This document shows positions 1 to 8,163 of a stretch of 27,445 nucleotides of DNA, in pieces. The DNA is from JBDTLH01 sp039934875 (lineage in GTDB: Bacteria; Acidobacteriota; Terriglobia; Terriglobales; Acidobacteriaceae): contig JBDTLH010000281.1 of NCBI GenBank assembly GCA_039934875.1, positions 1-27,445 on the forward strand, read 5' to 3'. The notes under the pieces were generated by a model, which made no database searches, was not told where the DNA came from, and saw nothing but the letters and a program-made list of their open reading frames with translations. Each line of letters starts with the position of its first letter. Position 1 is the first letter of the stretch. The position numbers were made by a program, and so were the translations under genes.

Positions 1-417
1 AGATACGGATTCGGAAAATAGCAGAACGCTTGCCACCACCACCAACACATAGTTCACGCTGGAGAGAGGGTAGAGAAAGCTGATTTCCTTTTGACTCGCA
101 GCAATCATCCAGCAAAGCGTTCCCAGCAGATAGACCAGCAGTCCGCACATTACTTGCGGCTGGGCAAGTATGTGAAGCAGCATCCCATTTAGGGCCAAGC
201 CTTTCGCGGAGCTCGCAGAAGCCGCGCCCAGTCCCGCTTTGATCATCAAGTGTCCGCTCACCACGCAAACGGATGACAGCGAGAACGCCACCCACCATCG
301 CCCGAGTACGGCACGGGCTCCGTCGAGAACACCTGCTGGGGCCGCACGCAATTGGGCTCGGGCCACGGCGCCGGGGGAGATCTCGATCTGCTCTTCCATG
401 AGCTTCATGACAATCAT
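1..417 (-). CDS. EamA/SMR-like small membrane protein (partial, C-terminus beyond window)
   Basis: The ORF runs off the left edge, so only about 139 N-terminal residues are visible. The ATG at 415-417 has a strong Shine-Dalgarno GGAGGT (complement of 425-430) seven bases upstream. After a soluble N-terminus of about 40 residues come hydrophobic stretches: WWVAFSLSSVCVVSGHLMIK, then a helix around GLLVYLLGTLCWMI, then the segment EISFLYPLSSVNYVLVVV. The pattern 'hydrophobic helix, YPLSSVNYVL, ..SE' resembles the EamA/SMR (EmrE, ArnE/ArnF) drug-metabolite transporter fold. It lies 20 bp downstream of the SDR gene in the same transcription unit. A role in flipping a polyprenyl-phosphate sugar made by the GT2 enzyme at 4390-5136 is inference. 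Family call moderate, substrate unknown. Confidence 0.6.
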   Translation of the reverse strand, partial: MIVMKLMEEQIEISPGAVARAQLRAAPAGVLDGARAVLGRWWVAFSLSSVCVVSGHLMIKAGLGAASASSAKGLALNGMLLHILAQPQVMCGLLVYLLGTLCWMIAASQKEISFLYPLSSVNYVLVVVASVLLFSESVS

Positions 418-437
418 TTCTCGCACCTCCGCCGTAA

Positions 438-1448
438 TCAGGAAGCGGCAGCCGCGCTGCTTGCAAGCTCAGCCCCGCGCAAGCTACGCTGCCAGTCGAT
501 GGTGATTCGCAGTCCTTCTTCCAGTGGGACAGTAGCTTCAACACCTAACATGCGATGGACCTTGCTGACGTCGGGCACGCGCCGGCGCACATCTTCATAA
601 CGCCGTCCGGCGATCTCGTCATACGGGATGAACTTTAGTTTTAGCGGAGAGGGACGGCCGCACAGGCGATGAATCACCCTTGCCAATTCCACAATGCATA
701 TCTCATGCGTGTTTCCGATGTTAAAGATCTCGTTGCTCTGCCCGCGTTCCATTACAGCGGCGATCCCGCTCACCGTGTCAGAGACGTAGGTGAAGCTCCT
801 CGTCTGCTCACCGTCGCCGTGGATGGGTATCTCTTCCCCACGGAGGATCGCTCCGATGAACACGGACTGCGGACCACCCCACCAGGTGAGGTTCTGCCGC
901 GGGCCATAGGAGCCGAAGATGCGAACGATGTTTACCGGGATCCCATACTTCTCCGCATATGCCAGGACCAGATGTTCATCGTTGAGTTTAGAAACCGCAT
1001 AAGACCAGCGTGCAACCGTGGAGGGGCCTATGACGCAATCGCTCTCCTCGGAAAACGGGATGTTGGGATTCTTGCCATAGACATCAGAAGTGGATGCCAG
1101 CACGAATTTAGCGCACTGCTCCACCGCAATCTGAAGTACGTTCTGGGTACCCTGCGAGTTGATTAGCAGAGTGTCGATCGCGTTCCCGTAGCGGGGAATT
1201 TTATGTGCAGCCAGGTGCGCCACCATCGAGATGCCCCGGGATACCGACCGCAGCCCCTCAATATCGCGCACGTCCAGGGGATAAAATTCAAAGGCTGGAT
1301 GAGAACACGCGTTCCTTAGATTATCGAGCGCTCCATGTGAAAGATTGTCCACTCCAGTGACGTGAAAACCACGCCGCAGTAGTAGATCCGTCAGGTGCGA
1401 ACCTAAGAAACCTGCTGCCCCGGTCACCAATACTTTCTCGCCATTCAT
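438..1448 (-). CDS. NAD-dependent epimerase/dehydratase (extended SDR, nucleotide-sugar)
   Basis: A 336-residue extended short-chain dehydrogenase of the UDP-glucose 4-epimerase/GDP-mannose dehydratase superfamily, predicted to epimerise or dehydrate a nucleotide sugar in the cytoplasm. The Rossmann glycine motif GAAGFLG is at residues 10-16. The catalytic pair is Tyr150/Lys154 in SYAVSK, with the conserved Ser in ASTSDVYG near 119-125. Length is normal for the family. The ATG at 1446-1448 has SD GAGGTG and overlaps the stop of the upstream epimerase gene in an ATGA arrangement, indicating translational coupling. Substrate cannot be read from sequence; UDP-GlcNAc/UDP-GlcNAcA 4-epimerase is one possibility given the amino-sugar genes next to it. 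Confidence 0.88.
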   Translation of the reverse strand: MNGEKVLVTGAAGFLGSHLTDLLLRRGFHVTGVDNLSHGALDNLRNACSHPAFEFYPLDVRDIEGLRSVSRGISMVAHLAAHKIPRYGNAIDTLLINSQGTQNVLQIAVEQCAKFVLASTSDVYGKNPNIPFSEESDCVIGPSTVARWSYAVSKLNDEHLVLAYAEKYGIPVNIVRIFGSYGPRQNLTWWGGPQSVFIGAILRGEEIPIHGDGEQTRSFTYVSDTVSGIAAVMERGQSNEIFNIGNTHEICIVELARVIHRLCGRPSPLKLKFIPYDEIAGRRYEDVRRRVPDVSKVHRMLGVEATVPLEEGLRITIDWQRSLRGAELASSAAAAS

Positions 1449-2584
1449 GCCATCACCTCGAGTCCTGTAAGCTCACCCGCGACTACGCCGATTATTTTTT
1501 TTGCTGCTTCTCCATTGCCGAAGAGGCGCAGATCAGGCGCCCCGGTCGGAGTGGCGCCGTTGTTGTTCCACAAGCTGGCCAACATCGGTCCCATGTTTTC
1601 CGCGCGTGACCCTATCAACCGGTTCCACCCGCCATCCAATGTCTCCAGCCACTCAGTCTCGCTGCGGATCGTAAGGCAAGGCACACCAAGGAAATACGCT
1701 TCCTTTTGAACGCCGCCCGAATCCGTAACGATAACGCGCGCATTGTCTTCCAGCGCCAGCATCTCCAGGTATGAAACGGGTTCAATCAACCGTATTCGCT
1801 CCGAGCAGGCCAAGCGATCTCTCAGCGCGCGCAGTGCAGGCTCTCGATCCAGCCAATCTCGCGTTCGTGGATGAACGGGGAATACGACCGGGTACGGGAT
1901 GTTGAGCAACGAATCGAAGAATTCGGCGGTCTGGTCCGGGGATTGTGTGTTCTCCGCGCGATGTATGGTTAGCAGCACATACTCAGCGGCTCGCAGATGA
2001 AGGCGTTGCAATACACAGGACTTCGTTCTCGCCACCTGCCGCCAGCTCAACACCGCATCCAGCATCACGTCGCCCACCAGATGAACGCCTGCTGAAATTC
2101 CCTCATTATTGAGGTTCTGGACCGCGCTCCTGGTAGGACACAACAAGATGGTGGAGAGGTGGTCGGCAATCACGCGATTGACTTCCTCGGGCATTTGGCG
2201 GTTGAAGCTGCGCAGCCCGGCTTCCACATGGGCAACTGGAATGTGCAGCTTTGCCGCGGCCAGCGCGCCCGCGATCGTCGAGTTGGTGTCTCCGTACACC
2301 ATCACCACGTTGGGACGTTCGTCTTGAAGCACCTGCTCAATGCGCTCCAGCATTGCGGCGGTCTGCTTGCCGTGAATTCCGGAACCAACTTCAAGATTGT
2401 GCTGCGGCGCCGGAATCGAAAGCTCGTTGAAAAACGTATCGGACATTGAGCGGTCATAGTGCTGACCGGTGTGGACCAATGTGTGGTGCACCGCACCGAC
2501 CGCCTCAAACTTACGCAGCTCTGCCGCAATCATCGCCACTTTCACGAACTGGGGGCGAGCACCAACGATGGATAGAATATGCAA
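1445..2584 (-). CDS. wecB: UDP-N-acetylglucosamine 2-epimerase, non-hydrolysing (WecB/WbpI type)
   Basis: A 379-residue GT-B-fold epimerase that interconverts UDP-GlcNAc and UDP-ManNAc, or the diacetamido uronic acid equivalent as in WbpI/WlbD. Family motifs are clear: N-terminal IVGARPQFVK, GDTNSTIAG, HVEAGLRSFNRQMPEE with the acidic catalytic residues, TIHRAEN, HPRTR, and DSGGVQKEA followed by SETEWLETLDGGWN. Length matches the family. The start is TTG at 2582-2584 with SD AAGGA seven bases upstream. It follows the acyltransferase at 2595-3338 by 10 bp and overlaps the SDR gene by 4 bp. WecB and WbpI substrates are not distinguishable by eye; the neighbouring WbpB/D/E-like genes favour a UDP-diacetamido-uronate. 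Confidence 0.92.
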   Translation of the reverse strand: MHILSIVGARPQFVKVAMIAAELRKFEAVGAVHHTLVHTGQHYDRSMSDTFFNELSIPAPQHNLEVGSGIHGKQTAAMLERIEQVLQDERPNVVMVYGDTNSTIAGALAAAKLHIPVAHVEAGLRSFNRQMPEEVNRVIADHLSTILLCPTRSAVQNLNNEGISAGVHLVGDVMLDAVLSWRQVARTKSCVLQRLHLRAAEYVLLTIHRAENTQSPDQTAEFFDSLLNIPYPVVFPVHPRTRDWLDREPALRALRDRLACSERIRLIEPVSYLEMLALEDNARVIVTDSGGVQKEAYFLGVPCLTIRSETEWLETLDGGWNRLIGSRAENMGPMLASLWNNNGATPTGAPDLRLFGNGEAAKKIIGVVAGELTGLEVMA

Positions 2585-2594
2585 TCTACGGTCC

Positions 2595-3338
2595 TTATTG
2601 GTTCTCGAGCAATTGTTCCACGGGCACGTCGCGCATCAGCTTCGCCGGCGATCCGCACACGATCTTTCTTGACGGCACATTGCGGGTAACCACGGAGCCG
2701 GCTGCGACCAAAGCGTCTTCTCCCACGCAAATACCTGGCAGGAAGGTCGCATTCGCGCCCACCCGCGCCCCCTTCTTCAACGTGATCCCTTTGTGGTATT
2801 TGAAGCGGTCCTTAGTGCGCCCGAGAAAATTGTCATTGGTGAAGGAGACTTCCGGGGCGACAAAGCAACTGTCTTCAATCTCGGAGAGAGCGGTAATGTA
2901 GGCTTCGGTTTCGATTTTGCACCGCTTGCCGATCTTCACCTTGTTTTCCACCGTCACTCCGCGCCCGATGATGGTGTATTCACCAATCTCAACGTCCTCA
3001 CGGACCGATGCAAGGTCGGCGATCATGACCTTTGTGCCAATCTTGCATCCCCGATAGACGACGGACAGTGCCCCGATCAGGCAGGCGTCTGCAATCTCGC
3101 ACGGTGCGAGTTGCTGTTCTGTGGTGATAGCGCTCAGGGCCGCCTTCATGGGCAGCTTGCCGACCACGGTGTTGTCGTCGATGCGTACGCCGTCGCCGAT
3201 GATAGTGTCGGTGTGGATCACCGTGCCGTGGCCAATCTGACAATTGCGGCCTATCCGCACGTTTTCACCGACGACTGCGTTATGCCCCAACTGCGTGCCA
3301 GCTCCGACCTGAGCCGAAGGATGTATGTAGTTTGTCAC
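2595..3338 (-). CDS. Hexapeptide-repeat acyltransferase (WbpD/WlbB-like, copy 1)
   Basis: A 247-residue left-handed beta-helix acyltransferase. Isoleucine-patch hexapeptide repeats begin at residue 5 (IHPSAQVGAGTQLGHNAVVG) and continue through most of the chain. The end is typical of sugar N-/O-acetyltransferases: VGEDALVAAGSVVTRNVP, then VCGSPAKL. It probably acetylates the 3-amino group of a UDP-sugar made by the adjacent oxidoreductase and an aminotransferase. It starts with GTG at 3336-3338, supported by SD GGGGAG four bases upstream, and its first 59 bp overlap the 3' end of the oxidoreductase gene. It is about 80 residues longer than the second copy at 7654-8163, mainly from additional beta-helix repeats. 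Acetyl-CoA as donor is inferred from the family. Confidence 0.88.
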   Translation of the reverse strand: MTNYIHPSAQVGAGTQLGHNAVVGENVRIGRNCQIGHGTVIHTDTIIGDGVRIDDNTVVGKLPMKAALSAITTEQQLAPCEIADACLIGALSVVYRGCKIGTKVMIADLASVREDVEIGEYTIIGRGVTVENKVKIGKRCKIETEAYITALSEIEDSCFVAPEVSFTNDNFLGRTKDRFKYHKGITLKKGARVGANATFLPGICVGEDALVAAGSVVTRNVPSRKIVCGSPAKLMRDVPVEQLLENQ

Positions 3339-4350
3339 TGTGCTCCCCTTGAATAGAAACCGGTACTCCGTCCTGCTCCATCGAGCGTTGGGCGGCTTCG
3401 AGAATTCGGATCACGCGGACCCCGTCTTGCGCGTCGCTTAGCGGCGTGGCCCTGGTGCGCACGCAATCGATAAAATGCTGGCATTCCAGCTTCAGCGGCT
3501 CTGACATATCCACGCGCGGAATGACGATGTCTCCAAAGCGGACCTGGATTGAATCGCCGTAGTTGCGGATGCTGGGCACTTCCGCGTGATTGTTGTATAT
3601 CCTCAGCTTCTCCGTTGCCTCCGTATCATCGAAGACCGCCATCTTGTTCGCTCCAACGATTGTGGTCTTGCGCACCTTGTGCGGGTCCAGCCAGCTCAGA
3701 TGGATGTGCGCCATGACCCGGTTCTCAAAGTAGAGGCTGAGGAAGACCACGTCCTCGATCCCATCCTGAATAAAGCTCTGGCCGCGCACGCTGACATTGG
3801 TTGGTTCCATCCCCAGGATGTAAATGATCTGCGAGATGTCATGCGGCGCGAAACTCCATAGCGCATTCTCGTCGCCGCGAATACGCCCCAGATTCACGCG
3901 CTGCGTATAGATGTAATAGACCTCGCCAAGCTCGCCGTCCTTGATCATGGTCCGCAGTCGGCGCACTACCGGATGGTATTCAAGCAAGTGCCCCACCATA
4001 AGAACTTGCTTGCGCTTTTCCGCCAATTCCGCCAACTCCTCAGCGTCCCGGAGGTTAAGCGTGAACGGCTTCTCGATGAAGACGTCACGTCCCGCCAGAA
4101 GCGCTTTCTTCCCCAGCTCATAATGAGTTACGGCAGGGGAAGAGATCACCACCGCCTCGACCTCATCCCGGCGCAGCATCTCATTGAGACTGCCGGCAAC
4201 GTTCACTTGAGACCATGCCTTCTTGGCCGCGCCTGTCCGCTTTTCATCCATGTCACAGCACGACGCCAGCTCGCAGTCCTTCAGATCCGCGAAACTGCGC
4301 GCCACGTTCCACCCCCAGGCACCAAGGCCAACAACGCCGACCCTTACCAT
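3280..4350 (-). CDS. Gfo/Idh/MocA oxidoreductase (WbpB/WlbA-like, copy 1)
   Basis: A 356-residue NAD(P)-dependent sugar oxidoreductase. The N-terminal Rossmann fold begins VRVGVVGLGAWGWN (residues 2-15). The family signature EKPF is at 93-96 with the conserved Lys, and a second conserved stretch is SFAPHD near 166-171. In WbpB/WlbA pathways such enzymes oxidise C3 of UDP-GlcNAcA before transamination; here that role is inferred from neighbours. The ATG at 4348-4350 was chosen because SD GGAGGT (complement of 4357-4362) lies six bases upstream; an ATG seven codons earlier lacks one. The gene ends inside the following acyltransferase. It has a paralogue at 8160-9203. Confidence 0.88.
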   Translation of the reverse strand: MVRVGVVGLGAWGWNVARSFADLKDCELASCCDMDEKRTGAAKKAWSQVNVAGSLNEMLRRDEVEAVVISSPAVTHYELGKKALLAGRDVFIEKPFTLNLRDAEELAELAEKRKQVLMVGHLLEYHPVVRRLRTMIKDGELGEVYYIYTQRVNLGRIRGDENALWSFAPHDISQIIYILGMEPTNVSVRGQSFIQDGIEDVVFLSLYFENRVMAHIHLSWLDPHKVRKTTIVGANKMAVFDDTEATEKLRIYNNHAEVPSIRNYGDSIQVRFGDIVIPRVDMSEPLKLECQHFIDCVRTRATPLSDAQDGVRVIRILEAAQRSMEQDGVPVSIQGEHSDKLHTSFGSGRSWHAVGA

Positions 4351-4389
4351 AGCCGCACCTCCATTTATCAATTCTTTGAATCGAAACTG

Positions 4390-5136
4390 CTAGACCTTTG
4401 AGTATTTCGTCTCTACCGGCAGCCGATGTCCCCCGGCGCTTCGCGCCATCAGTCCGAGGTGCTGCCGAATCGTCCGCAAAACCTTCATTTTGCTTTGGCC
4501 GATTTTGCGCGCGTGCAAGGTCATCGGCACCTCCACAATGTGAAAGCCCTGTTCGGCAGCGCGGATCAGTACCTCCGCCGCCGAAACAAAACCGTTCTCT
4601 TCGAACGCGATGGACTCGACAACGCGGCGGCGATACGCTCGGAATACGCTGGTGTAGGTGTACAGGCGCACCGGCGCGATACATTGGTAGAAGAGCGAGC
4701 ATCCCTTGCTCAGCAGCAGCCGCCAGCCAGGAACGCCATCCACCCGACCATCGGGATGATAAGGCGAAGCCACCGAAATGTCCGCCTGCTCTCGATCAAG
4801 GGCATCGACCAGCAGCTTCAGATTTTCCGGACCGTACGAACAATCCGCATCTATCGTACAGACAATATCTCCATAGGCGTGGATGAAACCCGTCCTGAAC
4901 GCTGCCCCGATGCCTTGATTGCGGCCATGAGAGACGATTGTGCACATCGAATCGTCTCCGAATGCCCGCTTCAAAGCTGCCTCGGTCAAGTCAACGCTCC
5001 CATCATTGACGAACACGAACTGCACTGACCGACCGGGCCAAAACGCCCGCACGTTTGCGAGCCGCTGTGCCAGGGGCTGAATGCCCGACTCTTCGTTGAA
5101 GACCGGCACCACCACGGAGATGGATAATGTGTTCAT
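4390..5136 (-). CDS. Family 2 glycosyltransferase (DPM1/ArnC-like, soluble)
   Basis: A 248-residue GT-A glycosyltransferase of family GT2. It begins ISVVVPVFNEESG, has VNDGS (residues 44-48) for nucleotide binding, and DADCSYGP (96-103) for metal and substrate binding. It continues with ASPYHPDG and VPGWRLLLSKG, patterns shared by dolichyl/polyprenyl-phosphate sugar synthases. No C-terminal membrane helices are visible, unlike ArnC or GtrB, so it would be soluble or peripheral. The ATG at 5134-5136 is preferred because AGGTG lies at SD distance; an in-frame GTG three codons upstream (5143-5145) falls within that SD. It lies 39 bp upstream of the oxidoreductase. It may make an undecaprenyl-phosphate sugar for the locus; the acceptor is not provable from sequence. 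Confidence 0.87.
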   Translation of the reverse strand: MNTLSISVVVPVFNEESGIQPLAQRLANVRAFWPGRSVQFVFVNDGSVDLTEAALKRAFGDDSMCTIVSHGRNQGIGAAFRTGFIHAYGDIVCTIDADCSYGPENLKLLVDALDREQADISVASPYHPDGRVDGVPGWRLLLSKGCSLFYQCIAPVRLYTYTSVFRAYRRRVVESIAFEENGFVSAAEVLIRAAEQGFHIVEVPMTLHARKIGQSKMKVLRTIRQHLGLMARSAGGHRLPVETKYSKV

Positions 5137-5167
5137 TGGCGTCACCTGTTTCTGGGTCGGGTGTGCA

Positions 5168-6301
5168 TCATGCGTTTACTGCGTCAATAAGAGCGTTAGC
5201 CACTCTCATCCCCTGCTCATCCGAGAGCTCCGGGTAGATCGGTAGGGACAGTACCTGCTCTGCCGCAAGCTCCGACTCGGAAAAATCGCTGGCCTGGTGA
5301 CCCAACCCGCTGTATATCGGTTGTAAATGGATGGGGACGGGATAATAGACCATAGTTGTGATCCCGCGGTCGCGCATCGCCTTCTGCACCTGGTCACGCT
5401 TTTGCACCCGGACCGTGTACTGATGAAAGACGTGTTCACACCCGGAGACAACCCGGGGGATTGCGATTCCGTCCACCCCGGATAGCGCCGCATCATACAA
5501 AGCCGCTCGTGAGCGGCGCCCCTCATTCCATTCTTCCAGATGGCGCAACTTCACCCTCAGAATGGCCGCCTGTAGTTCATCCAGGCGGCTATTCCATCCC
5601 TGCTCAACGCTGAAGTATTTTTTGGTCGCTCCATGCGCGCGAAGGGAGCGCAGCCGCGCCGCGAATTCGGAGGAATCGGTCACAATCATGCCCCCGTCGC
5701 CGTATCCGCCCAGGTTCTTGCTTGGGAAAAAGCTGAGGCAGCCAACGTCGCCCAGGCTCGCCGTGCGCTTGCCCTTATATTTGGCCCCGATGGCCTGCGC
5801 ATTATCTTCGATCACGCGCAGGTTGTGCCTGGCGGCTAGCGCGAGAAGCCGGTCCATCTCCGCCGGATGGCCATAGAGATGCACGGGGACGATTGCTTTG
5901 GTGCGCGGCGTGACCTTGGCTTCGAGCTTGTCGGGATCAATGCAAAACGTCGCTGGGTCAATATCGACAAACACCGGGACCGCGCCCAGCGCGCTCACGC
6001 AGTCCGCGGTCGCGATGAATGTGAACGGAGGCAACAGAACCTCATCTCCCGGCCCGATATCCGAAGCGCAGAGTGCAATCGTGAGCGCGTCTGTTCCAGA
6101 GCCAACGCCCACCCCGAACCTCCGCCCGCAAAAAAGCGCAATCTCATTCTCCAACGCTTCCACCTGCGGCCCCAACGTGAAGTGTTGCGACTCCAACACC
6201 TGTTCGATCGCGGTGTTGATCTCTGTCCGGATCGATCGATACTGAAGAGGAAGATCAAGGGGAGAGATAGCTTCTTGTGCCTGCACTGCGGAAGAGTTCA
6301 T
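5168..6301 (-). CDS. DegT/DnrJ/EryC1/StrS PLP aminotransferase (WbpE/WlbC-like, copy 1)
   Basis: A 377-residue sugar-nucleotide aminotransferase of fold type I. The PLP Schiff-base Lys is K195 in FFPSKNLGG, the ring-N Asp is D166 in IEDNAQA, and GSGTDAL (68-74) matches the phosphate-binding loop. HLYGHPAEMD and YKGKRTASLGDVG are typical of the WbpE/PseC/QdtB-type branch. It would convert a 3-keto nucleotide sugar to the 3-amino form using glutamate. The ATG at 6299-6301 has AAGG six bases upstream. A clearly related second copy lies at 11964-13067; both carry FVDIDP and the same order of motifs. Whether the two act on different sugars is unknown. Confidence 0.92.
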   Translation of the reverse strand: MNSSAVQAQEAISPLDLPLQYRSIRTEINTAIEQVLESQHFTLGPQVEALENEIALFCGRRFGVGVGSGTDALTIALCASDIGPGDEVLLPPFTFIATADCVSALGAVPVFVDIDPATFCIDPDKLEAKVTPRTKAIVPVHLYGHPAEMDRLLALAARHNLRVIEDNAQAIGAKYKGKRTASLGDVGCLSFFPSKNLGGYGDGGMIVTDSSEFAARLRSLRAHGATKKYFSVEQGWNSRLDELQAAILRVKLRHLEEWNEGRRSRAALYDAALSGVDGIAIPRVVSGCEHVFHQYTVRVQKRDQVQKAMRDRGITTMVYYPVPIHLQPIYSGLGHQASDFSESELAAEQVLSLPIYPELSDEQGMRVANALIDAVNA

Positions 6302-6345
6302 ATTCAGCCTTTTTTAAAGAGATTGTTTTAGGAAGAGATTGCGGT

Positions 6346-7497
6346 TCAGTAGGCGCCTTCGCCGGAGAAAATGGCCATCGGTGTCTTTAAAAGAATGCTC
6401 ATATCAAGCCCCAACGAGGCCTCCCGTGCGTATTTCAGGTCGAGGCGCACCATGTCTTCAAAGGTGAGCCGACTGCGCCCGCTGATCTGCCACAGCCCGG
6501 TGATCCCGGGCCGCGCTTCCAGAATCCGACGCAAGTGCCATAGCCGGTACTGCGCGACCTCATACGGCAGCGGAGGACGGGGGCCTACCAACGACATCTG
6601 CCCTCTAAGCACGTTCCAGAACTGTGGGAGTTCATCGAGGCTGGTCTTGCGCAAGAAACGTCCCGCTCGCGTGACCCGCGGATCGTTTGTGATTTTGAAG
6701 ACGTTATTGCCGGTCTCGTCCTTGTTTCTGCATGCTTCTCCGGCGATGAAGCTGCTGATGTATTCGTTGTGAATTGCCGAAGCGCTGTTGACGTACATCG
6801 TTCTAAATTTGAGGAAGACGAAGGGGCGTGCGTATTGCCCTACTCGCTCCTGTTGGAAGAGCGCGGGGCCCTCAGAGGTAAGCTTCACCAGTATTCCGAT
6901 GGCGAGCAACAGGGGCAACAGCAGAAGCAGGAACATTGAGCTGATAACAATATCAAGCACCCTCTTTGTCCCGCTGGCATGTGATTCCGCCTTGTATCTG
7001 AGGTCGGGATATACCGTCAGGTCCGTGGCGCACTCCGGAAAACCTAACTCGGATTCGGGAAATTCATGCACCGAAATAACAATGCATTGCGCATCGCCAG
7101 CCGGCAACTCCCTCTGCAGCAGGACCTTGATCTTTGCCCGGATTATCGCGGCAACCTCATTGCCAGGCCGCTCCACTTCTGAAAATAGAACAGCCAGTAC
7201 AGACCCTTCCTTGAACCAGCCCACCAGGTCGGTGTTGCGCACCCCTGCTGTGAGCGCGCCACAGAGGTCTTCGCAGGCAGCCCTGCGCGTCTTGCCGGAG
7301 AACAACTTGCCACAATCCAGAAGCATGAGAAGAAACGGCTTGCCCGAGCGCTCCGTCCTTCTGCGCTCAAGACAGAGCAGGTTCAAGAATTCCTGCTCAT
7401 TCAAGAACCCCAGCGGACGGAGGCCGAATCCTGCCGTATTGCCGGCTCGCCCCGTGAACGATGGCCTCGCCAAAGTTGGTAGCATGAAAGCACACAT
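6346..7497 (-). CDS. Initiating sugar-1-phosphate transferase with degenerate GGDEF-like N-domain
   Basis: A 383-residue protein with two parts. Residues about 176-383 form a bacterial sugar transferase (WbaP/WcaJ C-terminal/EpsE type): basic TKRVLDI, one membrane segment (180-203), FLKFRTM (228-234), DPRVTRAGRFLRKTSLDELP (272-291) with the conserved Asp-Glu, MSLVGPRPPLPYE, and RPGITGLWQISGRS. It would start the repeat unit by moving a sugar-1-phosphate to undecaprenyl phosphate. Residues about 33-145 look like a degenerate diguanylate-cyclase fold (LLCLERRRTERSGKPFLLML, then RNTDLVGWFKEGSVLAVLF); EGSVL stands where GGDEF would be. The four to five N-terminal helices of WbaP are absent. ATG at 7495-7497 is used; a second in-frame ATG at 7483-7485 is possible. 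Confidence 0.9.
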   Translation of the reverse strand: MCAFMLPTLARPSFTGRAGNTAGFGLRPLGFLNEQEFLNLLCLERRRTERSGKPFLLMLLDCGKLFSGKTRRAACEDLCGALTAGVRNTDLVGWFKEGSVLAVLFSEVERPGNEVAAIIRAKIKVLLQRELPAGDAQCIVISVHEFPESELGFPECATDLTVYPDLRYKAESHASGTKRVLDIVISSMFLLLLLPLLLAIGILVKLTSEGPALFQQERVGQYARPFVFLKFRTMYVNSASAIHNEYISSFIAGEACRNKDETGNNVFKITNDPRVTRAGRFLRKTSLDELPQFWNVLRGQMSLVGPRPPLPYEVAQYRLWHLRRILEARPGITGLWQISGRSRLTFEDMVRLDLKYAREASLGLDMSILLKTPMAIFSGEGAY

Positions 7498-7579
7498 AGC
7501 TCTTACTCTCGCTTATTGAATAGCTGAAGCTTTTCTGGTTCTTTAGATCGACAAGATCAAATGGTCCAAAATCTGGGTT

Positions 7580-7619
7580 TCCCATTCTTCGTCTGCGTTC
7601 TTTACAGGCGAAGGTGGGA
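7580..7619. repeat. Intergenic imperfect hairpin, REP-like element A
   Basis: Within the 156-bp gap between the acetyltransferase and the sugar transferase, TCCCA/TGGGA, CTTCG/CGAAG and CTG/CAG pair in order around a nine-base loop, giving a 13-bp stem with small internal bulges. There is no T-tract after it in either direction, so a classic terminator is unlikely. It resembles the element at 11901-11947. Confidence 0.5.
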
Positions 7620-7653
7620 TCCAGGCACTATCGAACGGACTCTTCCGCGGTTC

Positions 7654-8163
7654 TTAATGCTCAAACGCAGCCAATGCGGATTCAGGCATTTCCATCCGCA
7701 AGATCCGGGCTGGGTTGCCGGCCACCACAGCATTGGCGGGCACATTCTTCGTCACCACCGAACCTGCGCCGACGATCGCGTTTTCTCCGACTTCAACCCT
7801 GCACAGGATGGTCGCGCCGGATCCGATCGATGCCCCTCTCCTGATCAGCGTCCGCTCCACCATCCAGTCCTTCTCGCCCTGAAGCTCCCCCGATGAAGTG
7901 ATTGCCCGCGGATAGGTATCGTTGATAAACGTGACGCCGTGGCCGATGAACACTCCATCTTCGATGGTGACGCCCTCGCAAATAAAGGTGTGGCTCGAAA
8001 TTTTGCAGTTGTGGCCGATCTTCGCGTTCTTCTGAATCTCCACAAATGCTCCAATCTTCGAGTTGTCTCCCACTTCGCACCCATAAAGATTGATAAACTT
8101 CGCGAGCCTTACATTGCTGCCTAGCTTCACGTCCGGGGAGATGCACAAATAGTGCCGCTTCAT
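7654..8163 (-). CDS. Hexapeptide-repeat N-acetyltransferase (WbpD/WlbB-like, copy 2)
   Basis: A 169-residue left-handed beta-helix acetyltransferase, the usual length for WbpD/WlbB. Repeats run from VKLGSNVRLAKFINLYGCEVG through FVEIQKNAKIGHNCKIS. The family loop VTFINDTYPRA and the ending VGENAIVGAGSVVTKNVP, then VAGNPARIL, are present. WbpD-type enzymes N-acetylate the 3-amino group of UDP-GlcNAc3NA; the same role is inferred here. The ATG at 8161-8163 has GGAG seven bases upstream and overlaps the stop of the oxidoreductase gene by four bases (ATGA), so these two genes are translationally coupled and probably catalyse linked steps. Confidence 0.9.
   Translation of the reverse strand: MKRHYLCISPDVKLGSNVRLAKFINLYGCEVGDNSKIGAFVEIQKNAKIGHNCKISSHTFICEGVTIEDGVFIGHGVTFINDTYPRAITSSGELQGEKDWMVERTLIRRGASIGSGATILCRVEVGENAIVGAGSVVTKNVPANAVVAGNPARILRMEMPESALAAFEH

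Noticed and set aside
4351..4371. ATG seven codons upstream for the oxidoreductase at 3280-4350
   Set aside because: The internal ATG has GGAGGT at ideal spacing, which would be inside the coding region if the upstream start were used.
7620..7653. Rho-independent terminator after the acetyltransferase gene
   Set aside because: The hairpin at 7580-7619 has no U-tract on the transcribed side, so an interspersed repeat is a better description.
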